DNA from: Rhodothermia bacterium
Lineage (GTDB): Bacteria; Bacteroidota; Rhodothermia; Rhodothermales; UBA2364
Length of the DNA stretch: 64,000 nucleotides
Assembly (NCBI GenBank): GCA_017303715.1
Contig: JAFLBZ010000008.1
Span: forward strand, 1 to 64,000
Reading direction: 5' to 3'
A model generated the notes under the pieces. The model ran no database searches. It was not told where the DNA came from and saw only the letters and a program-made list of their open reading frames with translations. Position numbers and translations under genes: made by a program. Shown here piece by piece: positions 36,545 to 45,170 of the stretch (position 1 is its first letter; each line of letters starts with the position of its first letter).

Positions 36545-37257
36545 AACATTTTGATTTTTATGTTCTTAAACCAAATCTGATTTCCGTGATCCTGAAGGGC
36601 AATTTTCCCTTTCTTGGCACGGCCATAACCGGAGAAATCCTTCCATTTCCCTTCCTTCACCATTCGCTCCCATTCAGGCGACCACATTTGGTACTGTACC
36701 GTTTTTTGACCATTGAGCCAATGGGTTACTTCGCCGCGATTCACTACGATGCGGGTATGGTTCCATTCTCCAACGGGTTTAAAGGCTTTTACGGCAGGCG
36801 GGTGCATAGCATAATTGGCGGCACTGGTTTGCCAATCTTCCAATTTTGCGGGAAATCCCACATCGTCTATCAGTTGGTACTCTGGGCCAGTTTCATAAAC
36901 CGCTTTATAGCGTTTATCCTCTACCACATTAAAGAAAATGCCGCTATTGCCGCCTTTCGAGATTTTCCAGTCCAAAACCAATTCAAAGTTTTCAAACTCC
37001 TGCTCGGTGACAATGTCGTTGGCAGTACCCTCGTGCCCTGCCTGCCCCAAAGCCACCATCTCGCCGTTCTGAACAGCCCAACCTCGTGTTCCGGTTGTTC
37101 CATATGTGTGCCAACCTTGCATACTTTTCCCATCGAAAAGCAATTGCCAGCCGGCTTTTTTTTCTGAAGTACTCAGTGTATTGGGCATTTTTGCCACACC
37201 AGAGCAAGCGCTTAAGAAAAAAAGGCTAACCAAAAAGATGTAATTTATGTATTTCAT
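36541..37257 (-). CDS. DUF1080 lipoprotein (3-keto-disaccharide hydrolase family), larger paralogue
   Basis: A 238-residue lipoprotein (F-L-S-A-C lipobox) with the same fold: L-L-F-D-G-K-S-M-Q-G-W-H, N-F-E-L-V-L-D-W-K-I and G-G-N-S-G-I-F-F-N. It is similar to but longer than its neighbour, and the two probably act on different parts of a substrate or have different specificity. A run of 12 A residues lies just upstream of the ATG in the transcript, which could cause slippage or affect ribosome loading. It lies 32 bases after the oxidoreductase gene on the same strand. Confidence 0.9.
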   Translation of the reverse strand: MKYINYIFLVSLFFLSACSGVAKMPNTLSTSEKKAGWQLLFDGKSMQGWHTYGTTGTRGWAVQNGEMVALGQAGHEGTANDIVTEQEFENFELVLDWKISKGGNSGIFFNVVEDKRYKAVYETGPEYQLIDDVGFPAKLEDWQTSAANYAMHPPAVKAFKPVGEWNHTRIVVNRGEVTHWLNGQKTVQYQMWSPEWERMVKEGKWKDFSGYGRAKKGKIALQDHGNQIWFKNIKIKML

Positions 37258-37289
37258 TTGTTTTTTTTTTTTGTAGGATTAGGTAAAAA

Positions 37290-38645
37290 TTAACCCAAGA
37301 GCTTCATGTTTTCGGGATCCCAGCGGATGGGCTTTTCCCCAAAATAGCTGTCGTTGCAAAGTAAGGCAGGCGCACAAGCCCGGTATCCAAATACCGCATC
37401 CTCGGCAACCGCTTCGCCAGTTCTAATACCCCGCATCCAGTTAACAAAATGGTCGTAGTGTGCGCCTTTGTACCCTTCTTCGACCTGATACTTTTGTTCA
37501 CGGGGCGGAAGCATTTTTTTGCGGCTGCCCAACACGCGGTCTATCTCATTGCCTTTTAACTGCATAAAAGCATCTTGCGGATCACTGGCAAGGTTTTTAC
37601 GTAGCGTCACATCGTCCCATGTCACGTCCATAGCGCCCTCGGAGCCAACAAGCCGCAAATAGGTACTTCCCGACGTCCCATCCACAAAATTGACGCGGAG
37701 CGAGAGGTTAAAGGCCGCATGTTGTGGTGTTTCGGGGTAATCGAACATGCCCAGCAAGACATCCGGTACTTCTCGGCCATCTTTCCAATAACGCAAACCG
37801 CCCGTGGCAATAATTTTATTAGGCCCATTCGAGGAAATCACAAAGTGTAAACTGGAAAACAGATGCACGAACAAATCGCCGGAAACTCCCGTGCCATAAT
37901 CGCGATAGTTCCGCCAGCGGAAAAAGCGCAAAGGGTCGAAAGGACGTTTATTGGTATTGGCGACGTACCGATCCCAATCCACAGTTTGGGGTGAAGCGTC
38001 TTCCGGAATCGCATATTGCCAAGCCCCCACCGGAGAATTTCGCGCCCAAAATCCCTCCGCATAGATCAACTGACCAATAGCGCCTTGACGATAAAGTTCT
38101 TTTGCTTTCTCGTTGCCAAGCGAACTCATGCCTTGGCTGCCTACCTGAAATGCCTTTTTGGTGCGTTTTTGCGCCTCGATAACTGCTGGCCCTTCGCCAA
38201 TGCTGTGTACCATAGGTTTTTCGCAATAGACATGCTTGCCTTTGTTCATGGCGTCCACCGAGATTTGCTTGTGCCAATGGTCGGGTGTGCCAATGATCAC
38301 AGCATCTACGTCGCTCCGCTCCAAGATTTGTCGGTAGTCTCTGGTCACGATCAAATCACTTCCCCAACGTCGCTTCGCTTCGTTCAGCCGGCCATCATAT
38401 AGGTCGCAAGCGGCCACAATTTTAGCGCCCGGAACCTGAAGTGCAGTCATGGCATCCGCAACCCCCATCCCTCCAGCACCGATTAAGGCAACTTGCACCT
38501 GGTCGTTTGGGCTAAGCCTTTCGGGGTGATTGCGGGACAAGCCACTCTTATTGGCTACCAAAAGGGCGGGAATGCCCGCAAAGGCTGAGGCGGCTCCGGC
38601 CATTTTCTGGATGAAATCTCGACGGTTCTCGGTTGCTTTTTTCAT
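37290..38645 (-). CDS. Tat-exported Gfo/Idh/MocA family oxidoreductase
   Basis: A 451-residue NAD(P)-dependent oxidoreductase. It has a twin-arginine signal (N-R-R-D-F-I-Q-K-M), so it should be exported folded with its cofactor. The Rossmann motif is A-L-I-G-A-G-G-M-G near residues 54-62, and the catalytic-site region E-K-P-M sits in V-Y-C-E-K-P-M-V-H-S. Exported members of this family oxidise sugars at C3 or use bound NAD. As the first gene of the unit with two DUF1080 lipoproteins it likely forms a pathway that oxidises a glycoside and then cleaves the keto product. The substrate is not known. Confidence 0.9.
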   Translation of the reverse strand: MKKATENRRDFIQKMAGAASAFAGIPALLVANKSGLSRNHPERLSPNDQVQVALIGAGGMGVADAMTALQVPGAKIVAACDLYDGRLNEAKRRWGSDLIVTRDYRQILERSDVDAVIIGTPDHWHKQISVDAMNKGKHVYCEKPMVHSIGEGPAVIEAQKRTKKAFQVGSQGMSSLGNEKAKELYRQGAIGQLIYAEGFWARNSPVGAWQYAIPEDASPQTVDWDRYVANTNKRPFDPLRFFRWRNYRDYGTGVSGDLFVHLFSSLHFVISSNGPNKIIATGGLRYWKDGREVPDVLLGMFDYPETPQHAAFNLSLRVNFVDGTSGSTYLRLVGSEGAMDVTWDDVTLRKNLASDPQDAFMQLKGNEIDRVLGSRKKMLPPREQKYQVEEGYKGAHYDHFVNWMRGIRTGEAVAEDAVFGYRACAPALLCNDSYFGEKPIRWDPENMKLLG

Positions 38646-38784
38646 CGAACAAGAGGTCTAAATGGGTTAAAGGATGAAATTCAAGCTAATCTATTTTAGA
38701 ATCAACTTCAACCCTTTGCCGCTTTAATTTTAAAAAGCGTTTTCCAAGCCATGAACAACAAGGAGATGATGTATCCCGATACCA

Positions 38785-38820
38785 AAAAATACGGTTCCAG
38801 TGTAGAAACGTTGGAACCGT
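38785..38820 (-). terminator. Rho-independent terminator after fabH
   Basis: In the minus-strand transcript a perfect 9-bp stem (acggttcca / tggaaccgt) with a 12-base loop is followed by ATTTTTT. It lies about 80 bases after the fabH stop, and is the natural end of the DUF177-rpmF-plsX-fabH transcription unit. Confidence 0.8.
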
Positions 38821-38898
38821 AAGTCAACCAATTTTGATGTGGCTCTGGTTGCTGCATGAGCACTACGTAACCATCTTCAATTGCGGTCAAAAAGCAAG

Positions 38899-39891
38899 TT
38901 AGTCGGGGTCGTAGGCCCATTTTAAGTAACTGGCGCCCCACGTGAATCCACCACCAAACGCGGCAAGTACCAAATTCTCGCCCTTTCGCAGTTGTGGTTG
39001 CCATTCGTAGAGACAAAGCGGAATGGTGGCAGCAGTGGTATTGCCATAACGCTCAATATTAAGCATGACCTTTTCCATCGAAAGTCCCATTCGCCGCGCT
39101 GTTGCATCAATAATCCGCAAGTTTGCTTGGTGTGGAACCAACCACGAGACATCATCGCCCGTTAGGTTGTTCCTTGCCATAATTTCGGCAGCCGCGTCGG
39201 CCATTCCTTTTACCGCCAACTTAAAAACGGGCTGTCCTTCTTGGCGAATGTAATGCCAGCGGTTCTCAATGGTTTTGGCGCTTGGGGGATTCAGTGAGCC
39301 ACCACCCAACATGCACAAATACTCCCAGTTGTTGCCATCGGTTCGGTGAACGGTATCCACCAAGCCATTGCCCTCCTTGTTTGGCTCCAATAAGACACCT
39401 GCGGCGGCATCCCCAAATAAGATACAGGTAGAGCGGTCGGTATAGTCCACAATCCGGCTCATATGGTCTGCACCAATCACCATCACCTTTTGATAACGAC
39501 CACTTTCGACCAAAGCGGCTCCGGTGGTAAGCGCAAACAAGAAGCCACTACATGCCGCAGAGAGGTCGTAGCCCCATGCTTTGGTAGCGCCAATTTCTTT
39601 TTGTACCAAACTTGCTGTGGGCGGAAAGAACATATCGGGCGTAACCGTAGCTACAATAATGGCATCTATCTCGGATGCGTCAATACCTCGATTTTCCAAG
39701 ATTTCTTTAGCGCACTCGGCAGCCATAAACGAGGTGGCTTTTTCGGGATCGCGGAGGATGCGCCTTTCGCGAATTCCGGTACGGGAGCGGATCCACTCAT
39801 CGTTGGTTTCTACCAATTTTTCTAATTCGGCGTTGGTCAATCTCTCTTCGGGCACATAATGGCCAACAGCGGTTATGGCAGCTTGTGTCAT
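38899..39891 (-). CDS. fabH: Beta-ketoacyl-ACP synthase III
   Basis: A 330-residue KAS III, which condenses acetyl-CoA (or a branched starter) with malonyl-ACP to start fatty acid synthesis. Catalytic Cys lies in S-A-A-C-S-G-F-L-F near residue 115, the His in V-P-H-Q-A-N-L-R near 253-260, and the Asn in Y-G-N-T-T-A-A-T near 283. Length is canonical. It follows plsX by 36 bases in the conserved plsX-fabH order. Starter preference cannot be told from the sequence. Confidence 0.96.
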   Translation of the reverse strand: MTQAAITAVGHYVPEERLTNAELEKLVETNDEWIRSRTGIRERRILRDPEKATSFMAAECAKEILENRGIDASEIDAIIVATVTPDMFFPPTASLVQKEIGATKAWGYDLSAACSGFLFALTTGAALVESGRYQKVMVIGADHMSRIVDYTDRSTCILFGDAAAGVLLEPNKEGNGLVDTVHRTDGNNWEYLCMLGGGSLNPPSAKTIENRWHYIRQEGQPVFKLAVKGMADAAAEIMARNNLTGDDVSWLVPHQANLRIIDATARRMGLSMEKVMLNIERYGNTTAATIPLCLYEWQPQLRKGENLVLAAFGGGFTWGASYLKWAYDPD

Positions 39892-39927
39892 GATAAGAAG
39901 GTTATTTTAGGGTCATTTTGAAGGAAA

Positions 39928-40938
39928 TCACGTAGTGGGGGTGGCGAAGGCATCCGAAATTGCAGCAGGTATATTCGACTCCGCCAATTCGATCCCCCGA
40001 TAAATAATTTGTTCGAAGGCCATCTCTTTAGAAGAACCGTGCATAATGAGGACATTCCCGTTTACCCCAAGAAGCGGTGCGCCACCCACTTCCTGATAGT
40101 CGAACCGGCGAATCGCACCACGAACAACTTGTGTGATATGGGTTTGCTCCTCTTGAGGTAAATTACGCGCAACCATCTCCGCCTCAGCCATTTCGCGAAT
40201 AGCCGTCGCGATCCCCTCACCCAATTTGAGCATCACATTGCCCACAAAGCCATCCGCAACCACCACGTCAGCGGCATGGTGTAGGAGGTCGCGGCCTTCA
40301 ATATTCCCCAAAAACCGGATGCCTTTCTGGGTTTTCAGCAACTCGTAGGCGGCCTTGACCAGTTCATTCCCCTTGCCCGGCTCCTCCCCGATGTTCATCA
40401 GCCCGACGGTAGGGTTTTCTACTTTCATTACTTTTTGAACAAATACGGAACCCATTTGGGCAAACTGTACAAGGTGTTCTGGCTTACAGTCCACATTGGT
40501 TCCGGCATCAACGATGATGCACCAGCCTTGTGTGGTCGGGTAATACCCCAAAACTGAAGGGCGCATTACACCCGGTAAGCGGCCTAAAATAAACAACGAA
40601 GCCCCCAATACTGCCCCTGTATTGCCAGCACTGATAAAAACATCCGCCTTACCTGCCTTATGCAAACCCGTACCAATATGGATAGAAGAGCGGGTCTTGG
40701 TTTTTACCGCAACTGCTGGCGATTCGCCCATGTCAATCACTTCGGGTGCGTCTATAATCTGAATACCGCCACCTTGATATCCGGTGGCGTCGAGGGCTGC
40801 TTGAACCGCCGTCTGCTGACCTACGAGTAGGATTTCTACCTTGTCGCCAGTTTGGCGGAGAGCATTTACCGCACCGAGTACGGCTTTTTCGGGGGCGTAA
40901 TCGCCTCCCATTGCATCAAGTGCGATTCGTATGGCCAT
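39928..40938 (-). CDS. plsX: Phosphate acyltransferase PlsX
   Basis: A 336-residue PlsX, which makes acyl-phosphate from acyl-ACP for phospholipid synthesis. Recognisable blocks are the start A-L-D-A-M-G-G-D-Y-A-P, then V-F-I-S-A-G-N-T-G-A-V-L-G-A-S near residue 102, N-I-G-E-E-P-G-K-G-N-E near residue 180 and D-G-F-V-G-N-V-M-L-K-L-G-E-G. The enzyme is peripheral to the inner membrane. It sits between rpmF and fabH; the hairpin before it (41024-41057) may reduce its expression relative to rpmF. Confidence 0.96.
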   Translation of the reverse strand: MAIRIALDAMGGDYAPEKAVLGAVNALRQTGDKVEILLVGQQTAVQAALDATGYQGGGIQIIDAPEVIDMGESPAVAVKTKTRSSIHIGTGLHKAGKADVFISAGNTGAVLGASLFILGRLPGVMRPSVLGYYPTTQGWCIIVDAGTNVDCKPEHLVQFAQMGSVFVQKVMKVENPTVGLMNIGEEPGKGNELVKAAYELLKTQKGIRFLGNIEGRDLLHHAADVVVADGFVGNVMLKLGEGIATAIREMAEAEMVARNLPQEEQTHITQVVRGAIRRFDYQEVGGAPLLGVNGNVLIMHGSSKEMAFEQIIYRGIELAESNIPAAISDAFATPTT

Positions 40939-41023
40939 GCCGATTGTTTGATGGTATTATGGTTAAGAAAAAGTTTGGGATGTTCTGCGCTTTGCGCAAA
41001 CGGTTTTGGCCAAATGCAAAACA

Positions 41024-41057
41024 AGAAAAGGCCACGTTGAAATTACTAAACGTGACC
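41024..41057 (-). terminator. Internal terminator/attenuator between rpmF and plsX
   Basis: In the minus-strand transcript a 9-bp stem (ggtcacgtt / aacgtggcc, one G-U pair) with a ten-base loop is followed by TTTTCTTGTTTT. It begins about 40 bases after the rpmF stop and should end part of the transcripts before plsX. Confidence 0.7.
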
Positions 41058-41097
41058 TGAAAGCCGAATGAATTTTGCAATACGAGCAGATTACCTT

Positions 41098-41286
41098 TTA
41101 TAGCGCGTCTTGGGCTTCTACAACGGCACGGCCACGGTAATGTCCGCACTTGGTGCAGGCGCGGTGATACGCTTTGGGTTCGCCACAGTTTGAGCAAGTG
41201 GTAAGTTGTGGGAGGTTCTGCGCCTTGTATTGCGAGCGGCGGAGTGCCGTGCGGGCTTTGGAGTGTTTGCGTCGCGGGTTTGCCAT
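41098..41286 (-). CDS. rpmF: 50S ribosomal protein L32
   Basis: A 62-residue L32 with a basic N-terminus (M-A-N-P-R-R-K-H-S-K-A-R) and an intact four-cysteine zinc ribbon (C-S-N-C ... C-T-K-C). It is cytosolic and part of the large subunit. It lies between the DUF177 gene and plsX, the usual neighbours in many bacteria. The zinc-binding form is present and no zinc-free paralogue is seen here. Confidence 0.97.
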   Translation of the reverse strand: MANPRRKHSKARTALRRSQYKAQNLPQLTTCSNCGEPKAYHRACTKCGHYRGRAVVEAQDAL

Positions 41287-41311
41287 GACCTTAAAAAGTT
41301 AATGCGTTAAA

Positions 41312-41866
41312 TTAATTATCAGTAGAGAGATTTAAGCGTCGTAACGCAGACCAGCGTGGGTCTGTTGCAACGTCTTCCTCATCTGGTTCACCAAATGAAA
41401 GCTGAAGTTCTTGTTCTTCGGCGTCGGGAGCAATTTTTCTAAGTGGAACCGCTAACAACAAGGTGTCGCGAACAGGTTCCGTGAGGTTGAGTTCTAACGT
41501 GCCCTGTGGGAAAGGGAAAAGGTCTTCCCCGCGCTCTGCCTCTGGTAGATCAGCTGCCTTGTCGGAAAACAATACCTGATACGATCCAGAAATATTTTGT
41601 TCAAAGGGGCGTAACGTCCGATCACAAACGAGGTGCGCAACACCGGAAACCTTGAACGATACAAACGCCTGATGGGTCTTTAGGTCTATTCTAAGCGAGA
41701 TGGACAAGTTGGAAAATTCATCCGGCGACAAATCTAATGCCGTACTTGGGAAGTTGTCCGTAAACTCGTGTACCCCTTCTTTTAAAGAGGTTATCCGCAA
41801 AGCCAAACCATATGGCTTGAGAACCTTTAAAGACACGGTAGTGATCAGGTTAAGCTCAAAGAGCAC
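41312..41866 (-). CDS. DUF177 (YceD-like) protein
   Basis: A 184-residue protein of the DUF177/YceD family, which accompanies rpmF in most bacteria and is linked to 23S rRNA accumulation. Seen are the N-terminal L-K-E-G-V-H-E-F segment, V-S-F-K-V-S-G-V-A-H-L-V-C-D-R-T-L-R-P-F and the E-L-N-L-T-E-P-V-R-D block. The start used is GTG at 41866; an in-frame stop lies just before it. A shorter start nearer L-R-I-T-S-L is possible. It is the first gene of the rpmF-plsX-fabH unit. Confidence 0.85.
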   Translation of the reverse strand: MLFELNLITTVSLKVLKPYGLALRITSLKEGVHEFTDNFPSTALDLSPDEFSNLSISLRIDLKTHQAFVSFKVSGVAHLVCDRTLRPFEQNISGSYQVLFSDKAADLPEAERGEDLFPFPQGTLELNLTEPVRDTLLLAVPLRKIAPDAEEQELQLSFGEPDEEDVATDPRWSALRRLNLSTDN

Positions 41867-42288
41867 GTTTTATGTTTTATTACAGAACAACCAAGATAAG
41901 AATTGTTTGTGTACTTCGCAAAGAATGAAAGGCCAATGAAGGGTGTTATCATTGCTAAATTCAATTTTTCGTCATCATTCCTTCTTGTAAAAGGTATTAT
42001 TTAAGTAAAAAGGGTCGTAACTAAAGAAGAAAAAGAGAATCGTTTAAACCAAGAGTAATGTATAGATTGGATTTTATTTTTTGTCTTTTTGATTAATTAA
42101 ACTTTTTTTTATAAAGAAAAAGTAATCTATCAATTATGAAAAACGAATCTTGACCAAAAACATTCGGTTAATCCGCTGGTTTTTTTTCTGCAATATGCTA
42201 ACTTCTCTTGGCGACTGGTAATCCCTCCTCGTACCAATCGAAATCAAGAAACTGGCCAATCGGCTTTTATCCTTCCTATTATCCGATC
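41867..42288. other. AT-rich divergent region upstream of dnaA
   Basis: About 420 bases between the DUF177 gene and dnaA. Positions ~42040-42150 are strongly AT-rich with long T and A runs. I could not find clear DnaA boxes (ttatccaca-like), so I do not call this an origin. It should contain the promoters of both neighbours. Confidence 0.5.
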
Positions 42289-43824
42289 ATGCTCGACGCT
42301 GTTCATCAGATTTGGCAAGAATGTCTTACCATTATCCGCGATAATGTGGACAAGCGGAGCTATAAAACATGGTTCGAGCCTATAAAGCCATTGCGCTTGG
42401 AGGAAACACCAAATGAGCGCACCCTCACTATTCAGGTTCCAAGCCGCTTTTATTACGAATGGCTGGAAGAACACTATCCCTCGTTGTTGCGTAAAACGGT
42501 TGGCAAAGTAATGGGCGCAAATTCGCGTTTGGTATATGACATCCTCATGGAGCGAGACAGACCAGAGGACAAAAAACCCCATATTCGTATTCCTGCTGCC
42601 CCAGATGCTCGGCGCAGTTCGCCGAGAACCGTAGTACAACGCCCTATACCACACGGCATACAACAACAAACCAATGCCCAAGGCGGAACCAATCCGGCAG
42701 GTACAACAAGCAATCCACCTCATCCGGTAAATCCACCGCCAAACCTTTCCAGCCCATTCGTTATTCCGGGCATCCGTAGTCCTAAAATAGACAGCCAACT
42801 GAATACGAACTACACCTTCGACCGCTTTATTGAGGGGGATTGTAACCGCTTGGCACGGAGCGCCGCATGGGCCATTGCAGAGCGCCCAAGCGAGACAAGT
42901 TTCAATCCATTTTTGGTATATGGTGGCGTTGGATTGGGAAAAACACACCTTATTCAGGCAATTGGGAATTACGCCAAGCAGCATCAAAAGATAGAGTCTA
43001 TTCTCTACATCTCGTCGGAAAGATTTACCAACGAGTTTGTACAGTCCATTCAGTACAACCGAGTTTCGGAGTTTTCACTGTTCTATCGGCAGATAGACCT
43101 TTTGATTGTGGATGACATCCAGTTTTTTGGTAAAAAAGAAAAAACACAAGAAGAATTTTTTCACATCTTTAATGCCCTGCATCAATCCGGAAAACAGATT
43201 ATCTTATCCGCAGACCGTCCACCAAAAGATATCGTAGGTATTGAGGAACGGTTGTTGTCGCGGTTTCAGTGGGGCTTGACGGCGGATGTGCAACCACCGG
43301 ACTTGGAGACCCGCATTGCTATTTTGCAACGCAAGGCCGAAGACGATGGTATCCAGATTTCATACGACATCATTGAGTTTATCGCACACAACATCACCTC
43401 GAATATTCGGGAGTTGGAAGGTGCTTTGATCCGCTTGCTGGCACATTCTACCCTCCGTCGTGAGGAGATTGTACTCTCTTTTGCCAAAGAAGTCCTTAAA
43501 GACCTGATCCGAGAAGTAAAGGTGAACCTGAGTATCGAAGAGATTTTGAACATTGTTTGTCACTATTTCCAGATTCCAGAAGATCAGGTACGAGCCAAGA
43601 CCCGCAAACAAGAAGTTGTTCAAGCGCGACAAGTAGCCATGTATTTTGCAAAGCAGTTTACAAAACATTCATTGAAGACCATTGGCCTGCATTTTGGTGG
43701 GCGGGATCATTCTACGGTGATTCATGGTATTCAGAGTGTGGAGGGCTATATGGAGACCGATACCAAGTTTGCGGATACCATCCGAGAAATCCAGCACAAG
43801 ATTAAGATTCAAAGTCGCTCTTAA
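42289..43824 (+). CDS. dnaA: Chromosomal replication initiator DnaA
   Basis: About 511 residues from M-L-D-A-V-H-Q-I-W, which starts the usual domain I (W-Q-E-C-L-T-I-I); a longer start at 42208 adds 27 residues of no similarity. Domain II (~residues 100-165) is a Pro/Asn/Gln-rich linker. The AAA+ domain has Walker A at 212-220 (G-G-V-G-L-G-K-T-H) and Walker B L-L-I-V-D-D-I-Q-F-F. The C-terminal DNA-binding domain ends with G-G-R-D-H-S-T-V-I-H. It binds origin boxes and opens the duplex. dnaN follows after 43 bases. Confidence 0.97.
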   Translation: MLDAVHQIWQECLTIIRDNVDKRSYKTWFEPIKPLRLEETPNERTLTIQVPSRFYYEWLEEHYPSLLRKTVGKVMGANSRLVYDILMERDRPEDKKPHIRIPAAPDARRSSPRTVVQRPIPHGIQQQTNAQGGTNPAGTTSNPPHPVNPPPNLSSPFVIPGIRSPKIDSQLNTNYTFDRFIEGDCNRLARSAAWAIAERPSETSFNPFLVYGGVGLGKTHLIQAIGNYAKQHQKIESILYISSERFTNEFVQSIQYNRVSEFSLFYRQIDLLIVDDIQFFGKKEKTQEEFFHIFNALHQSGKQIILSADRPPKDIVGIEERLLSRFQWGLTADVQPPDLETRIAILQRKAEDDGIQISYDIIEFIAHNITSNIRELEGALIRLLAHSTLRREEIVLSFAKEVLKDLIREVKVNLSIEEILNIVCHYFQIPEDQVRAKTRKQEVVQARQVAMYFAKQFTKHSLKTIGLHFGGRDHSTVIHGIQSVEGYMETDTKFADTIREIQHKIKIQSRS

Positions 43825-43867
43825 CCGCCCACCACAAGACATTTAACCGAACCCTATACATCCTTCT

Positions 43868-44998
43868 ATGCGTTTTACCCTTTCGAGCAGTGAACTTTTA
43901 CGCGCCCTCAATATGGTAGCTGGCGCCGTTCCCGGAAAAAGCACGATGCCTATTTTGGAGTGCATCCTATTGGAAAAAGACGGAGGCCGATTAATCCTAA
44001 GTGCGACCGACTTGGAGATTTCCATCAGTCAAAACTTGGAAATGCAGTTTGATCCCGAAGCCTCGGCAGCCGTGGAACGCATCGCTGTTCCGGCCAAACG
44101 ATTGATCGAGACTTTACGTGCCCTGCCAGACCTTCCGGTCACCTTCAGCAGTTCCGAAGACTACCATGTGGAACTCAAGACCGACCAAGGGCAGTACAAA
44201 ATGGTAGGATACGACGGGGCAGACTACCCAAGTCAACCGCAACTTGCACAAAGTACGGCCTTGCACACAGAGGGCGCTATCTTGCGGAGGACGTTCCAAA
44301 AAACCAGCTTTGCCGTGAGCAAAGACGCCCTAAGACCAGCAATGATGGGAGTTTTCTTTAATATTGGGGCAGAATTTAGCGAAGCCGTGGCGACCGACGG
44401 CCACCGCTTAGTCCGAACACGGCAGCATGAACTCAAGAATAGTGAAGCCATTTCGTTCATTGTTCCAGAAAAAGCACTCACCTTGGTCGGGAAAATCGCC
44501 ACCGATGCGCCTTGTACGATCTATGTATCGGATGGGTTTATTGCTTTTGACTTCGACGACGTGCGGCTCGTGACACGGGTTATTGAAGAGCGTTACCCCA
44601 ACTATGAAGCCGTTATCCCCAAAGACAATACGAAACAACTTCAGATTAACCGTGCTGCATTGTTGGCGGCGGTTAAGCGTGTAGGGCTATACTCCTCCTC
44701 GCTCACACACCAAATTCGTCTTTCCATTACGCAAGGTGAGGTTATGATTTCTGCAGAAGACATCGAGCGTGCTTCCGAGGCCAAAGAACGCATCTTATGT
44801 GAATATAACGACGAATCTATGGAAATTGGATTTAATTCGGTGTATCTGATAGAGATGTTGAACAACATAGATACGGCAGAGGTTGTCATGAATTTCAGTT
44901 CACCCAACCGTGCCGGAGTTGTTTATCCTTCTGAACAAGTAGAGAACGAAGAGGTTATGATGCTGATCATGCCCGTTATGCTCACCAATTACAACTAA
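43868..44998 (+). CDS. dnaN: DNA polymerase III beta sliding clamp
   Basis: A 376-residue beta clamp, which forms a ring on DNA that tethers the polymerase. Three similar domains can be traced, beginning M-R-F-T-L-S-S-S-E-L-L-R-A-L and ending in the typical V-M-L-T-N-Y-N. The P-G-K-S-T-M-P-I-L-E-C-I-L block near residue 20 and A-T-D-G-H-R-L-V-R near residue 180 are canonical. It is likely transcribed with dnaA. A terminator follows at 45031. Confidence 0.96.
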   Translation: MRFTLSSSELLRALNMVAGAVPGKSTMPILECILLEKDGGRLILSATDLEISISQNLEMQFDPEASAAVERIAVPAKRLIETLRALPDLPVTFSSSEDYHVELKTDQGQYKMVGYDGADYPSQPQLAQSTALHTEGAILRRTFQKTSFAVSKDALRPAMMGVFFNIGAEFSEAVATDGHRLVRTRQHELKNSEAISFIVPEKALTLVGKIATDAPCTIYVSDGFIAFDFDDVRLVTRVIEERYPNYEAVIPKDNTKQLQINRAALLAAVKRVGLYSSSLTHQIRLSITQGEVMISAEDIERASEAKERILCEYNDESMEIGFNSVYLIEMLNNIDTAEVVMNFSSPNRAGVVYPSEQVENEEVMMLIMPVMLTNYN

Positions 44999-45030
44999 GC
45001 TTGTTGGGATTGCTATTTGTATTTTAAAGA

Positions 45031-45070
45031 CGGGATTTTGTCGGGAATGGCAAATCCCGTTTTTGTTTTC
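45031..45070 (+). terminator. Rho-independent terminator after dnaN
   Basis: An 8-bp inverted repeat (cgggattt 45031-45038, aaatcccg 45052-45059) with a 13-base loop is followed by a T-rich tail (tttttgtttt), 33 bases after the dnaN stop. Confidence 0.82.
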
Positions 45071-45170
45071 CGCACATAACCACAATTTCCCCCATGCCCC
45101 TATACTCCGAAGTAGGGTAGTGCATGAAATAATACGTATATTTAACGTGTCTCCTCCTTGATTATATGCC

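Noticed and set aside
38708-38857. A 49-codon minus-strand frame with one hydrophobic segment after fabH
   Set aside because: It contains the perfect stem-loop plus T-run that serves as the fabH terminator, and it has no recognisable similarity.
41867-42288. Replication origin next to dnaA
   Set aside because: The region is AT-rich, but no DnaA boxes could be found, and dnaA is not always near the origin in this phylum. A GC-skew plot of the full chromosome would decide.
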